Source: Dryomyza anilis (lineage: Eukaryota; Arthropoda; Insecta; Diptera; Dryomyzidae). From it: a DNA stretch of 64,000 nt. The position numbers and the translations under genes were made by a program. The DNA lies in assembly GCA_951804985.1 (NCBI GenBank), contig OX638132.1, forward strand, positions 13,559,529-13,623,528, in the 5' to 3' direction. The notes under the pieces were generated by a model. That model was given only the letters and a program-made list of their open reading frames with translations. It was not told where the DNA came from and ran no database searches. Of the stretch, positions 35,136 to 45,900 are shown one piece after another (position 1 is the stretch's first letter; each line of letters opens with the position of its first letter).

Positions 35136-35611
35136 TCAGAAAAAAAATCGGAATTGCGATTTTTTTCGAACTGAGCATTCAAAAATACGATCTGTACCTT
35201 CGAATTTTTGAATTTTTATTTGTGCAAATAATTTGTTTATATTGAAATCCTATTAATAAAATTAATATTTGATAAAGTTAAATATTATACATTTGCTAAT
35301 AGTTGATAATTATATGGGAGTTAATTTAAAATGCAAAACAAAATCAAAAATTAAAAATTTCCCTTATGGGAAAAAATTTCATCGAATATAAATTTCAATA
35401 CTAATTTTTTCTTCGAATATAATTATAAATCTCTGAAATTTGAATCAAAACAAAAAAAAACAAAAAATATTTACTTGCACCCACCCGATAAAGTTTGTAC
35501 TCGCCCGGTAATGTTTGAGAAGAACAGTCCTTCTATAAATCGAAACTATTTCATAATGTTATAATATCCACAACATTAGACAATTTTAAAACTTACTATT
35601 TGTAATTTCAG

Positions 35612-38474
35612 AAAAACCTAACCGGGTTGAAACAGCCGATAGATTGGACGTTATCATTTTTGGAGCAAGTGGGTTTGCCGGCAGAAACACCGTTCTTGAG
35701 GCTGTCGACATATTGAAGGATCTGCGTTGGGGCGTAGCAGGCAGAAATCGGGTACTTCATCAACATATACCAAACCAAATGATAAGCTAAAGGAGCGTAC
35801 ATATTTTTTTAGCACAAACTCGAAGCAGTGATGGACGCCGTTAGCAATAAAGCCTGCATCAATATCTCAACTATACCCATCATAATTGCAGATATTGAAG
35901 ACTTTGATTCAGTGGTAGCCATGACCGGCAAATGTCGAGTATGTTGATTTTTATAATATACTGAAATCTGCAATAATGGTTATACACACAGATTGTGGTC
36001 AACTGTTGTGGCCCGTATCAAAGCAATGGTGAGACTGTTATCGAAGCTTGTCTCGCAACCGGTACGCACCACGTTGATATGAGCTATGAGTCGAATTATA
36101 TGGAATTGAAGTATAATTTATTGGCGCAAGAGAGCAAAGTCTACATTGTATCTGGCTGTGGATTTCAATTTATGCCGCTCGAGATGGGCATCAATTTTGT
36201 GACCCAACAGTTCAATGGTATGTAAAAAGGAAAAATGGGAGGGGCAGGGTGGATTTTTGTATGGCTTCGACAAGATAAAACAGGATTCATTTAAGTTTGT
36301 AGGCACTGTGAACTTTATAGAGGCGTACACGGAATTTTGGTCGGCAGAGCAGGATGATGAAGAGGATGTGGCGACAGAGGCTGTTGAGGGGATGCAATAT
36401 GAACTCTGTGCGATGGCAAGTTTAGCTGTTTGGACAAGCGTTGTAATGGCATTTAGCAGTATACGCGATTTGAAAGACATACGCCACAGTCTGTTTCCGC
36501 AACCGTTGCCATCAATGCAGCCAAAAATACCCAAGAGGTAAGCATTTTTACGGACTCAAATTCAATTCAACTTTTACAATAAAATTGAAATTTATAAATT
36601 CAATTCGTTGTTATTTGAAGCAGTGCTTGGCCACCACCATACAAATTTAAAAAAATGCTAAAAATTGTTCTTTTATCTGCATTTAAATCTTCTATTTTTT
36701 CAGAGGTTTCATACATAACTCGGAATTTGTGTACGGCGTCTGCGTACCCTTGCATTTCATGGACCCACAAGCCGTTGTCAATCGTTCACAACATCATTTC
36801 TATGAAAAGCAATATATTCGACCCATTCAATTTCACAACTACATTGCATTTCCGTAGGTTTCAATTATCAAATATAGTTAACGAATATTCTATGTTTATC
36901 CCCAATGCATACAGCAACTACTTCCGCGCATTACTCTTTGTGGTATGGTGCTTCTGCGTCGTTATTTTGGCACAATTTGAATACACGCGCAATATGCTCC
37001 TAAAACACTATAAATTCTTTACAAATGGTATGGTATCGCCGCGTGGTCCCAATGAGCAATGCATGGAGAATCAATTTTTTCGCATTACATTCAATGCAGA
37101 AGGTTGGCCAAAGAGTTGTGCAAATCCGAGCTATGAATTCGAGGAGGCACCCTGTAAACAGGTGGTGGGTCGCGTTAGCGGTTGGAGCCCCTTCTATGGT
37201 GTTGCCTGTGTGACGTTGCTGCTGAGCGCCGTAACTATACTGCAGGAAGAGGAAAAACTTCCGGGCAGGTATGGCTGAATACGTTAAAACCAGGGATTGA
37301 AAGCGTAATCATTACGGGTTAAAATTGTTTAATTTTTAAAATCTAATCTTAGGCGATGCCATTATATGAAAACCTAATGTCTGGTTTTCACTCATTTTGT
37401 GTCATATTTGTTTTCTTTACATTATGATTGCGACACAGAAATTGTCCAAAATTAAAACGTTTATTAACCATATCAAACGAAATGAAAACGCCAACATGTT
37501 GTCATTTTTTAAAACTTTGCCATCAACAAATTTGAGAAATTTTCGAACATTCAACTGATACAAAATGACAATGAAAACCAAGCACTACCGTTATCCAAAA
37601 ATCTTTATAATCGATTCTATAGCAATCGGTTTTTGGGTATTTTAAAAATGGTCGGACAATCACACATTTTTAACTGTTGTAGTATTCAAATATTTGATGG
37701 GTATTTTATGAAAAACTAAAAATGGTCGGACACTATAATTTTTGTCTGTTCAAGTATTTAAATTTTCGAGACAAAATTAATGTTTTTCTATCGAATTTAA
37801 ATCGTTAAAGTTTTGTGCGACAAATTCCATTCGATTTTTCTTGTCAAATATTTGAATTTCGATCAAGAGTATTTTTTCAGAACTTTTAAATGATTGCATT
37901 GTACTTTTCAACAATTTTTTTTTTAATTATTGCTTTGTAATTTTCAACATCCAAGGAAGTGTGCGAGTTTGACAAATGGCCTACTAAACTATTTTGTGTC
38001 ATATTTGTTTATCGGTAATGCAGTTGTTACTAATACAATTTAGCAAATTTTTGAGCTAGTTTATTCATATATTACGGACTTAACAATTAACGGATACCAA
38101 ATAGTACTCGAATCAAAACCCGTACAATTTAGTTTTGTCAGCAATTTAGTCGAACTCGCACACATCCTTAATTTATGCGAATTTTTGTTAATTTATGAAG
38201 TCGAAATCGTAATATAGACCAGTATACCACAAGCGATTAATTTAATAAAATAAACAAAATATCGAATCGTATAATAAAATCGAAACGGAAATCTAGCCCG
38301 CCATTAGTTCCAGTTTCATGCCCTGGTTTAAATAAATTATGCATTATAATAAATATTTTTTTTATTTACAGTGGTGGTGTGCTGCCTCCAGGTGCCGCCT
38401 TTGCACATACTAATATCAATGCACAATTGGAAAAATTTGATCATGGTCTAACTTTCGAGATATTGGAAGCATAA
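35612..38474 (+). CDS. Saccharopine-dehydrogenase-like oxidoreductase (SCCPDH family), first exon missing
   Basis: Exons: 35612-35751, 35813-35938, 35992-36217, 36303-36537, 36704-36853, 36915-37268 and 38372-38474; all junctions are GT-AG and all phases agree. The joined frame gives about 444 residues, near full length for the family. A Rossmann NAD(P) site, GASGFAG, lies at about residues 18-24; VAGRNR closes the second strand and GTHHVD follows. A hydrophobic segment opens exon 6 of the set (YFRALLFVVWCF), and the C-terminus has GGVLPPGAAF. Mammalian SCCPDH is lipid-droplet associated with no proven lysine pathway activity. Usual family motifs are changed here: SGEP reads SYES and CGFDSIP reads CGFQFMP, so this is a diverged paralogue and may have lost catalysis. 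The frame enters at 35612 in phase 1, so a short first exon with the start codon lies upstream and was not found. Confidence 0.9.
37269..38371 (+). other. Long last intron of the SCCPDH-like gene
   Basis: 1103 bases between donor 'ggcag|gtatgg' and acceptor 'atttacag|tgg', unlike the other introns of 53-166 bases. The interior is AT-rich and holds a loosely repeated phrase, 'aaaatggtcggacaatcacaca' / 'aaaatggtcggacactataat', and 'gtgtcatatttgtt' twice (about 37400 and 37998). These hint at an old inserted repeat. No coding sequence seen. Confidence 0.7.
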
Positions 38475-38643
38475 ATAAATTACTCAAAAATACTATATAA
38501 ATGACTTTATGTATTTCTATAGACGAAAATCGTTTTTAAATAAGAATTAGAAATACGTTATAAATTTCACTATATTATACGTCGTCGTCGCCAGCGTTGA
38601 TGTAGTCGTTATGATTATTATTATGATTTTTTATTGTAACCAT

Positions 38644-39030
38644 TTACAATTCTTCGTGTCGTGATGGGAACTTTTTCAATATCGCATGATAGAGATTGTA
38701 AAACGCATAAACCGAAACTGTCACAATGACCAAGAGTGCGCCACCAAATGCGACACTCAGAAAATTGCCATCGATAATGCCGGCCGATGTGTGTCGCTTC
38801 GTAGACCAGATCTCCTCGGTGGTGGCTGGGTTATTTTTTTCTTGTGCCGTACGCTCGGCCATCAGACGTTTCATGGTGCTAAGACGTTCGCGTAGCACCT
38901 CCACGGACTCTGTATTCAGATCATCTGGAGCAGCAAAAGAAGAAAAATTTTATTTACATCTTTTTGGTATTTATTAAAGTTAACACTTTTAATTACCGCC
39001 CGTGCCGGGAACACTATGGTATTCAGTCAT
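38644..39030 (-). CDS. Small single-pass membrane protein, 104 residues
   Basis: Exon 1 (39030-38997, 11 codons and one base) and exon 2 (38924-38644) join through a 72-base GT-AG intron. I do not recognise the family. Residues about 18-42 (VEVLRERLSTMKRLMAERT) are charged and heptad-like, suggesting a short coiled coil. Residues about 66-90 (FLSVAFGGALLVIVTVSVYAFY core) form one transmembrane helix. There is no signal peptide, so a tail-anchored or type II topology is likely. The last four residues are HEEL, a known variant of the ER-retrieval signal; if the C-terminus is lumenal this would keep it in the ER, but the tail is only about 14 residues. The gene converges on the oxidoreductase with 169 bases between stop codons. 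Confidence 0.8.
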
Positions 39031-39775
39031 TTTATTTAATTTAACAATTTATTTTCAACTTATTCGATTTAATAACGCTTAAATAATGTAGCTTCTAAGT
39101 CTTGTATGTTTGTGATGCTGCGATAAAAATAATAGTGATTTCGCTTTAATAGCATGTAACAGCTTCTAACAGCATCTAATGCGCAAGTACACAATCGATA
39201 AACGACAACGTTGACAGGTTCCCAGTGGAAGCATACTCTGTACAGGGTAGTTTTCCCGCAGAGGGGTGGTTGGCAATTTGTAGATTTTATTCTGGGGGAT
39301 GCAAAAAATAAGCGGAAAGAAGTTTTAAACTTAGAATTGAACTCTAAAAGGATTTTGTAAAATTTGAATAAAGCATTTTTTTTAATAATACAGGCGATAT
39401 TTTTATGACAAAAACCAAACCTCAAATAGTGTTGTCTGTAGAAGAATAAGTATGAGGATTGACTAATATTGTATTCAAATGTAAGAATAAACATTCAGTT
39501 GGGGATTTTTATATAATAATTCGCATTATTTTGGTGGATAATGGCTAATGAATTCGTCATTAGCGGTTGATTTTCCTTTTTCCTCTGAATACCTCAGGCA
39601 AACAAATGACTGTGTACCATTTAGAATTGACCATTCTACGTTGCTCTAATGGCACGACATTTCCGCTTTTTCCGAAGAAACAGGTGACCATTTGCTACCA
39701 AATGCTGTGATTTGGCTCTTCTTGAATCGACAATTTCAAAATTAAAGTAAAATGACTTCTCCCAAGCGCATCCCA
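39031..39775. other. Intergenic DNA, nothing supported
   Basis: Includes the presumed promoter of the small membrane protein gene near 39030-39250, without a TATA box or a recognisable initiator. A 141-codon minus-strand frame (39494-39069) is rich in F, Y and C, lacks coding bias and overlaps this 5' region, so I do not accept it as a gene. Confidence 0.4.
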
Positions 39776-40930
39776 TTAAGAAATTTAGATGCGCTCTGAA
39801 ATTGGAGTCATAAATAAGACCAATTTTTGAGTGTTTTATGAGCCCTCAGAAAAAAGACTCATAAATGTATCTCATTTAAGACTGTTTGCGGAGCTCTTAA
39901 AAATAGTACTCATGAAAGATTAATATTTAGGAGTTATTTAGGAGCCCTCACAAATTAGGATCCTAAAAGCATAAAAAATAAAATTGTTTCTGAGCGCTCA
40001 GAAAATGGACTCATGAAATTTCTATATTTTTGGATGTTTTAGGAACGTTCCATATTTTGACTCATAAAAGAGTCTCATTCATGAGCGCTTTAGGAGCCCT
40101 CTCAAATGAAACTTATAAAATCATCAAATTTTAGAGTATTTTATGATCACTCAGAAAAGTTTCTTAGGAGCCTACTGCTGGCTTTAGGATCCTACTGTTT
40201 AAATAACATTGATATACTAATATTCGTTTTTAATTTGAAATCAAATGAAAATTCATTTTATTAGTGTAAAACCCTACATATTTCAAGGATTTACTTGAAA
40301 GTGATGTATTTTCTCACGGATGTCTGGACTAAGAAAAACATGGATTCATTTAAAGCACTTTCTACATTTCTGAAGAGGAGAAAACTCCAAAAATGAAGTA
40401 ATTGTGGTGTCTAGAAATTCTCAAAAATGTGAAGAATATTTAAAATGATCCAAAATATGATGATTTTCGGGCTCTTAAAAGCGTGTCCACTACCCAAGTT
40501 TCTTTAGCCTTTTGGGGCTCTTTTTAGTACTCAAATATGAATGTTTTTGGGGTAATAAAAGTCTCATAAATATGAGTGTTTTTGGGCTCATAAAATCGTG
40601 CCCTCTACCCAGGGGTTGGAAGTCTTTTTGGGCTCTTTTAAGTGCTCATATATGAGTGTTTTAGGAGTAATAAAAGTTTCATAAATATGAGGATTTTGAG
40701 GTTCATAAAGTCGTGCCCTCTACCCAGAAGTCGGAAGCTATTTTGAGCTCTTTTTCTTGCTCAAATATGAATGTTTTGGAAGTATTATAAGTCTCATAAC
40801 TATGAGGGTTTTTGGGCTCATAAAGTGGGGCACTCTACCCAGGGGCCTGGAGCCTTTTTGTAAGGGTAACACTCATAAATATGACACATTTAGGAGTCTT
40901 AAAAGACTCAAAATGTTTGCTGTGATTATA
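39776..40930 (+). repeat. Repeat family C with a four-unit tandem array
   Basis: From 39776 to 40190 phrases like 'gagccctcagaaaa...gactcataaa' recur irregularly about every 60-80 bases. From about 40455 to 40870 there are four units of about 115 bases, marked by 'gcgtgtccactaccc', 'cgtgccctctacccagg', 'cgtgccctctacccag' and 'gcactctacccagg' at 40482, 40597, 40711 and 40828. Each unit also carries 'ctcataaatatgag' and 'tttgggctc'. The right end, 'gactcaaaatgtttgctg', is shared with the fragment near 14500-14870. The class is unknown. Confidence 0.75.
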
Positions 40931-41287
40931 CAAAAAAAAATATATGATTTTAATGACAATTTCAACACGATAAAATTGGTGTCAAATCGGGTATGACATA
41001 TAGATACTGTGATTATTTACTAGCAGAGGTTATACCCACCTTTTAAACATAATGTTGATTAACAAAATAATGTTGATTAATTGCGGACCTTAAGGTCCCG
41101 GCGCACAGTGGGGCAGGAAGTATTAAGAGTTTACGAAAACCTCAAATTGTGTAATCTTTAGAAAAATAAGTAAGATGATTGACTAATATTGTGTAAAAAT
41201 TTAAAATCCAACATTTAGATGTAGATTTTTAAAAGTGCTCGTGGTACCTCCCATACAACGAAAAACTGTTGAAATTCTTAATATTAG
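40931..41287. other. Intergenic DNA, nothing recognised
   Basis: A direct echo of the sequence near 39400 is present: 'aaaacctcaaattgtgtaatctttagaaaaataag' against 'aaaccaaacctcaaatagtgttgtctgtagaagaataag'. This suggests that the flanks of family C are themselves duplicated. No gene. Confidence 0.4.
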
Positions 41288-41542
41288 TAAAGGGTTTTTC
41301 AATAAGAGCGCTACAACAGTTTTTTTAAAGGTTTTTTTGCCATTTCATGATGGAAAGATATACGAGCCAACAACGAGTCGAAATTATTAAAATTTACTAC
41401 CGAAATTCGAATTCGTATATCTTTCCATCATGAAATGGCAAACCTTACTGAAGAGAAATGTCAAAAGAGCGGCAAGAAATATGGCGTCGTTTGCTGTCCC
41501 TGTCGCTCTACTTTTGTAGCGTCCCTGTTGAAAAACCCTTTA
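41288..41542. mobile_element. Foldback element from a Tc1/mariner-type transposon, copy 1
   Basis: Inverted ends TAAAGGGTTTTTCAA and TTGAAAAACCCTTTA. The right arm has 'ggcaaaccttactgaagagaaatgtc', 'cggcaagaaatatggcgtcgtttgctg' and 'cgctctacttttgtagcgtccctg'; the left arm is shortened. In the centre 'atggaaagatatacgagccaacaacgagtc' encodes MERYTSQQRVEI, the start of a DUF4817-type transposase, and is followed at once by its own complement. About 20 codons of the transposase remain, so the element cannot move by itself. Confidence 0.82.
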
Positions 41543-42909
41543 CAAATGGTCGGTCGATGAAATGTCAATAACTCCGAAAAGGCAAAAAATGCAACATTTT
41601 CATTAGTGAATGAGTACTAAGTAGCAATATTATCAGTTTTGTCGGAGCGTGCCCGGAACGTCTTTGTAAATGGAAATAATTTCAAAAAAATGAAAAAAAA
41701 AATGAATTTCAAAATTGCAAAATATGCAAATCTAAATATATTTTAAACAATTTCCAACTACTTTATTAATAATAATAAAAAAATAGACTAAAATAAATGC
41801 AGTTTTATCAAATTATGATTTATTTCTGTTGTATACAATAAATGGGTTTTTTCCATAATAATAATAATTAGCATCGCTTAAAATATTAGATTAAATACAA
41901 AAAATAAAACTACTAACTAAGCAGCACAATTGCCAAACAATGATTACACAAAATAAATGAAACTAAATAATATATTTAATGCAATTACGTACGCATGATT
42001 ACGTTACACATATTAAATGGCTGTTAACTATTTCGGTGTGGCATGTTTAGCATTATATCGTATTTGTTGAAAACAAAAAAAAAAAGAAAGAAAACGGAAT
42101 AAATTATTATATACATAACATTTTTTAACAATTGAATAATAATACAATAAAAAGTAATGGAAAATGCAAAAACTATTTTTTTTTTTTAAATTTAAAACAA
42201 ATTTCAATATAGTTGATTGACATACTTTGTGCAAATACTTTAAGTTATACAGTTACAAGGAATAATACAGTATATAGTTTATTAATTTATGTTAACAATC
42301 ATTTCAATTTTCAGTGCGCTCGTATTTTAGCAAATATTCAATAGAAGCTACAAATAGTGGTCACAAGGAATCCTTAGTTAGTTTATAGCAAATATTTAAA
42401 CAATTTCATATAAAAAAGCATAAAATGCTTATTAAAGTTTTATGGTGCAACGCAAAGTTTAGCTAAATTCATTCATTAATAAGTTGTGACCACACTAATT
42501 AATTGTTTTTAATATTAAGCTTAAGCTATTACTAATATAAAATGCGCCTATAGCAAATATTTTATTTATTTATTGTGTTTTGTATAAATTTCGCTGTGTA
42601 AAATGTATAAAAATTGCTTAAATTTTAAATTCAATTGGTTGTGCGCGTATGCAGTTAAATATTTGTATGAAAAATATAGATTTATATTATTTTTTTTATT
42701 ATTTTTCATATTTTTATTATTCATTTTTTGTTGTAGTGATTGTTGTTATTATTACAAATACATTTAAATTTAAGATTCATTATTCACGCATTAACATTAC
42801 CTTCAGTTGTTACAAACGCACGCCGTTTACAATTCTTATTGGGAAACAGACAAAAAAAAAAGAAACCAAAAACGTTAATACATTTTTTTTGACGAAACGA
42901 AAAGTGCAC
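41543..42909. other. Intergenic DNA and probable 3' untranslated region of the SH3 gene
   Basis: AT-rich DNA without exons. Sequence left of 42910 should contain the 3' untranslated region of the minus-strand SH3 gene; possible poly(A) signals (AATAAA on the minus strand) are frequent because of base composition, so none is assigned. Short frames at 42028 and 42649 have no recognisable product. Confidence 0.4.
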
Positions 42910-45900
42910 TTAGGCCAACGCTAAATTATCGGGCACATATTCTAGGAAATTCGAGGGAAACTGTCCTTGACGGCCGTGCACCTCGCCAAAAAGCCAGTCT
43001 TCGTTGATTTTGTAAAGTATCGTTACTAAATCGTTTTCCTGCAATATATGTGGTAAAATTAGCAACACAATTTCATTGCAAATTAATTCGTAATAAACTA
43101 ACCTGTAGCGCTAAATCGCCTACAACTTCTGCGGCAAAATTATACAAACATTTTACTTTTGGATGTTCAAAACTTTTAGTGTTTGTGCTGCTGCTGTTGC
43201 TAATGTTGTAGGTGGTTGTCGTTTGCATTTGTGTGCTGATATTATGGGCCAGTGACACCTTTATCTCGACGTAGTTAACAGGGAAAATACCCTCACAGCC
43301 GCTGCGTGTGCGTCCACGATACCATTCGTCGCTGACTTGCTCCAACAAGTAGATTTTATCATTTTCCTGCAAAATAATTTGATGTTAATAAAAGATAATA
43401 CCTAATATAATGTAATATAAAAGATAATACCTTACACAGAAGGTACTTATAATGTTCTATTTTTTTAATATTCTGATATTCGTAATCACGATTAATCGTT
43501 AATTAATAAGTTTTTATACAGTGTGAACCGCTTTGGGGTGCAAATATTTTAGGGATTCATTTAATTTTTGATAATTTCATAAACAAAATTGTTTAGTGTT
43601 GAAACAATGTATCTGAAACAATGATATAAAGGGTTTTTCAATAAGAGCGCTACAAAAGTTTTTTTCAAGGGTTTTTCAACAGGGCCGCTACAAAAGGAAA
43701 GCGACATGGACAGCAAACGCCGCCATATTTCTTGCCGCTCTTTTGACATTTCTCTTCAGTAAGGTTTGCCATTTCATGATGGAAAGATATACGAGCCAAC
43801 AATGAGTCGAAATTATTAAAATTTACTACCGAAATTCGAATTCGTATATCATTCCATCATGAAATGGCAAAGCAAAGGTCAGCCTTTACAGGGTGAAAAG
43901 TTGGAATAGGAATGTATATTTAATTATAACTTCTATAACTGAATGCCCAGCGCAAAAATAGTACATTCATTTCACAGATAATCGATCATAGTTATTAGAA
44001 AAATTTGATTATTTACATTTTGTTTGGGACTCTTTGTTTATATCTAACCCGAGACAAGTTTTTATCTAACCCGAGACAAAATATTCGGCATGTTACTGGC
44101 AGAATATGGACATATTTCTGACAAAAACGCAGTTTACTGGCAGATTTTACGCAGGGCATAGCATGTAGTGTGTATATCATCAATGAAAGTTTTCTACAGC
44201 AGGTTTCACGCAGAGAATCAACATGTTTAAAAATGTGTACATGCCACGGCAGATTTATGAAATGTTTTTGGAATTCAAATTTCAAATAGGCTGCCTTGTA
44301 GCATGTTTTCGATAGAATATCGGCGGGCAATTGTCGGCAGATAAATATATTTTTATTTTAATTTTCAGAATAACTGACACACAGCATCCTTTAGGAATAG
44401 CACGTCGACGGCAGACAAATATTTTATATGAAAAATATTTGAATTCCTGCCTCACGCTTTTAGGAATAGCAAGGCCTGTTTCACGCTGTTTATATGAAAG
44501 AACAAAAATGAGTTTGTCTGCCGACAGCAGCTTTCGAGCATTTTGAAGTAGGATACATTGTATACCTTCACCTTTCCACAACCTGCCTATAGGCTGCTGT
44601 CTGACGTATTGTTCTACGGTAGACAACAGACAGGTTTTGAGCACTGTGAAGCAGGCTACATTGAATACGATGCTGCCTTCACGTTTTATAACCTGCCTAT
44701 AGGCTGCCGTTTGCCGTTTTGTTCTAGGGCAGATACAGGCTGGTTTTGCCATAAATTCCACCTATGACTGCCAGAAACATGCGGACAGGCAGTTGATTAG
44801 CAGCTTGAAAGCTGCTGTGTTGCCTGCCTGTTACTTGCCGTATATTTTCTCTGGGGAATTTAATTTTATTTTTTTTTACTTTTTTGTAATTTAAATTGTT
44901 ATAATTCATATTGTTATAAATAATTTCTTCGTCTAATATTTGTATCTAACCGTTTTTATTGTGAATCACTTTTTGAGGAGCTCCCAAAATTTTCAAATAT
45001 CTTCAAATACATTTGTATGGAAAAGCTAACCACAGGCCAATTTCAATTCTAGTAAAATATATTTCAAAATATAGCCACGGACGTATTTTTTTTTAAATAC
45101 CGTTTACGACATCGTGACATTAAATAGTGGTCATGAGAGCTTCCAATGTCAAGATGATGCCTGTAGCTACATTTTGACATTTTATAAAAATAGAGATAGT
45201 AATAGGAAACTCGCACCAAGATAGAAATTCGAAATTAAATGGTAAAATAATTTGAGAACCAAAATTTAAACATGGAACCCAGAAACTAGGAAGAATAATC
45301 TAATGGATGAATGTCAATCACCATCAATGCGGTTCTTAAAATAAATAAGGAAGTTATATGGAACCGATCGATGCTAATTGTTTTTATTTGTTAACCTATA
45401 GTTAACAAATTAATTCTCTAGTTCAATTTTAAAAATATCAGACACATTTGTAATTATCTTTGTTAATAAAAACGTAAAATTTGCTTAATATAGCCTAAAG
45501 TAAAGACTCACTTGAAAACTAAGATCGCCATCCTCCAAACCCTCAAAGTCATACAGTGCGATGCCGTAGGCAGGACCGCTTTCCTCCTGACCATAGGCTT
45601 CGTAAGCATCACCCAAATGCAGCGCATCCGCCTTGCCGGAAATAACATCCAAAAGCGACACAGTTGCACCTGATTGCGGCGGAGGTGGTGGCGCACACAT
45701 GGGCATAGGCGGCGATGGTGGCGTCTGCAGCTTAACAGCATTGAATATATTGGAATTCAGTTGATCGCGCGCACCCAGTGCAGGTGGCTTTGGTGCTTTG
45801 GGTTTTTGTGATATTTTTGGTTTTATTATGGTCGGCATTGTAAGTGATGGCGCCGGCGGCAACAGGCTTTTGCCATTGCACAGCAGATTATCGTTGCTGC

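Larger units (their letters stand above)
33449..35275 (-). repeat. Tandem duplication covering the Sil1 5' end and upstream DNA
   Basis: Unit 1 (about 33449-34200) contains the first part of Sil1 exon 2, the intron, exon 1 and some 430 bases upstream. Unit 2 (about 34212-35275) repeats it in the same orientation. Shared upstream words include 'tttttgacactttg', 'cgaatgtaaacaaacga', 'cccagctgttaatggtt', 'agagtaaagcgttggtacagtacgcaactg' and, at the far end, 'aataatttgtttatatt'. Unit 2 is longer only because a SINE is inserted at 34827-35135. The duplicated upstream DNA probably includes the Sil1 promoter, so both copies may be transcribed. Confidence 0.88.

Noticed and set aside
36118..36534. 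138-codon minus-strand frame
   Set aside because: Antisense to exons 36303-36537 and 35992-36217 of the oxidoreductase and crosses their intron.
39069..39494. 141-codon minus-strand frame
   Set aside because: No domain, composition follows local AT content, and it lies directly upstream of the membrane protein gene where the 5' region is expected.
44282..44761. 159-codon minus-strand frame in the SH3 intron
   Set aside because: Made of repeated phrases, inside an intron of a same-strand gene, no recognisable domain; more likely a transposon-derived repeat.
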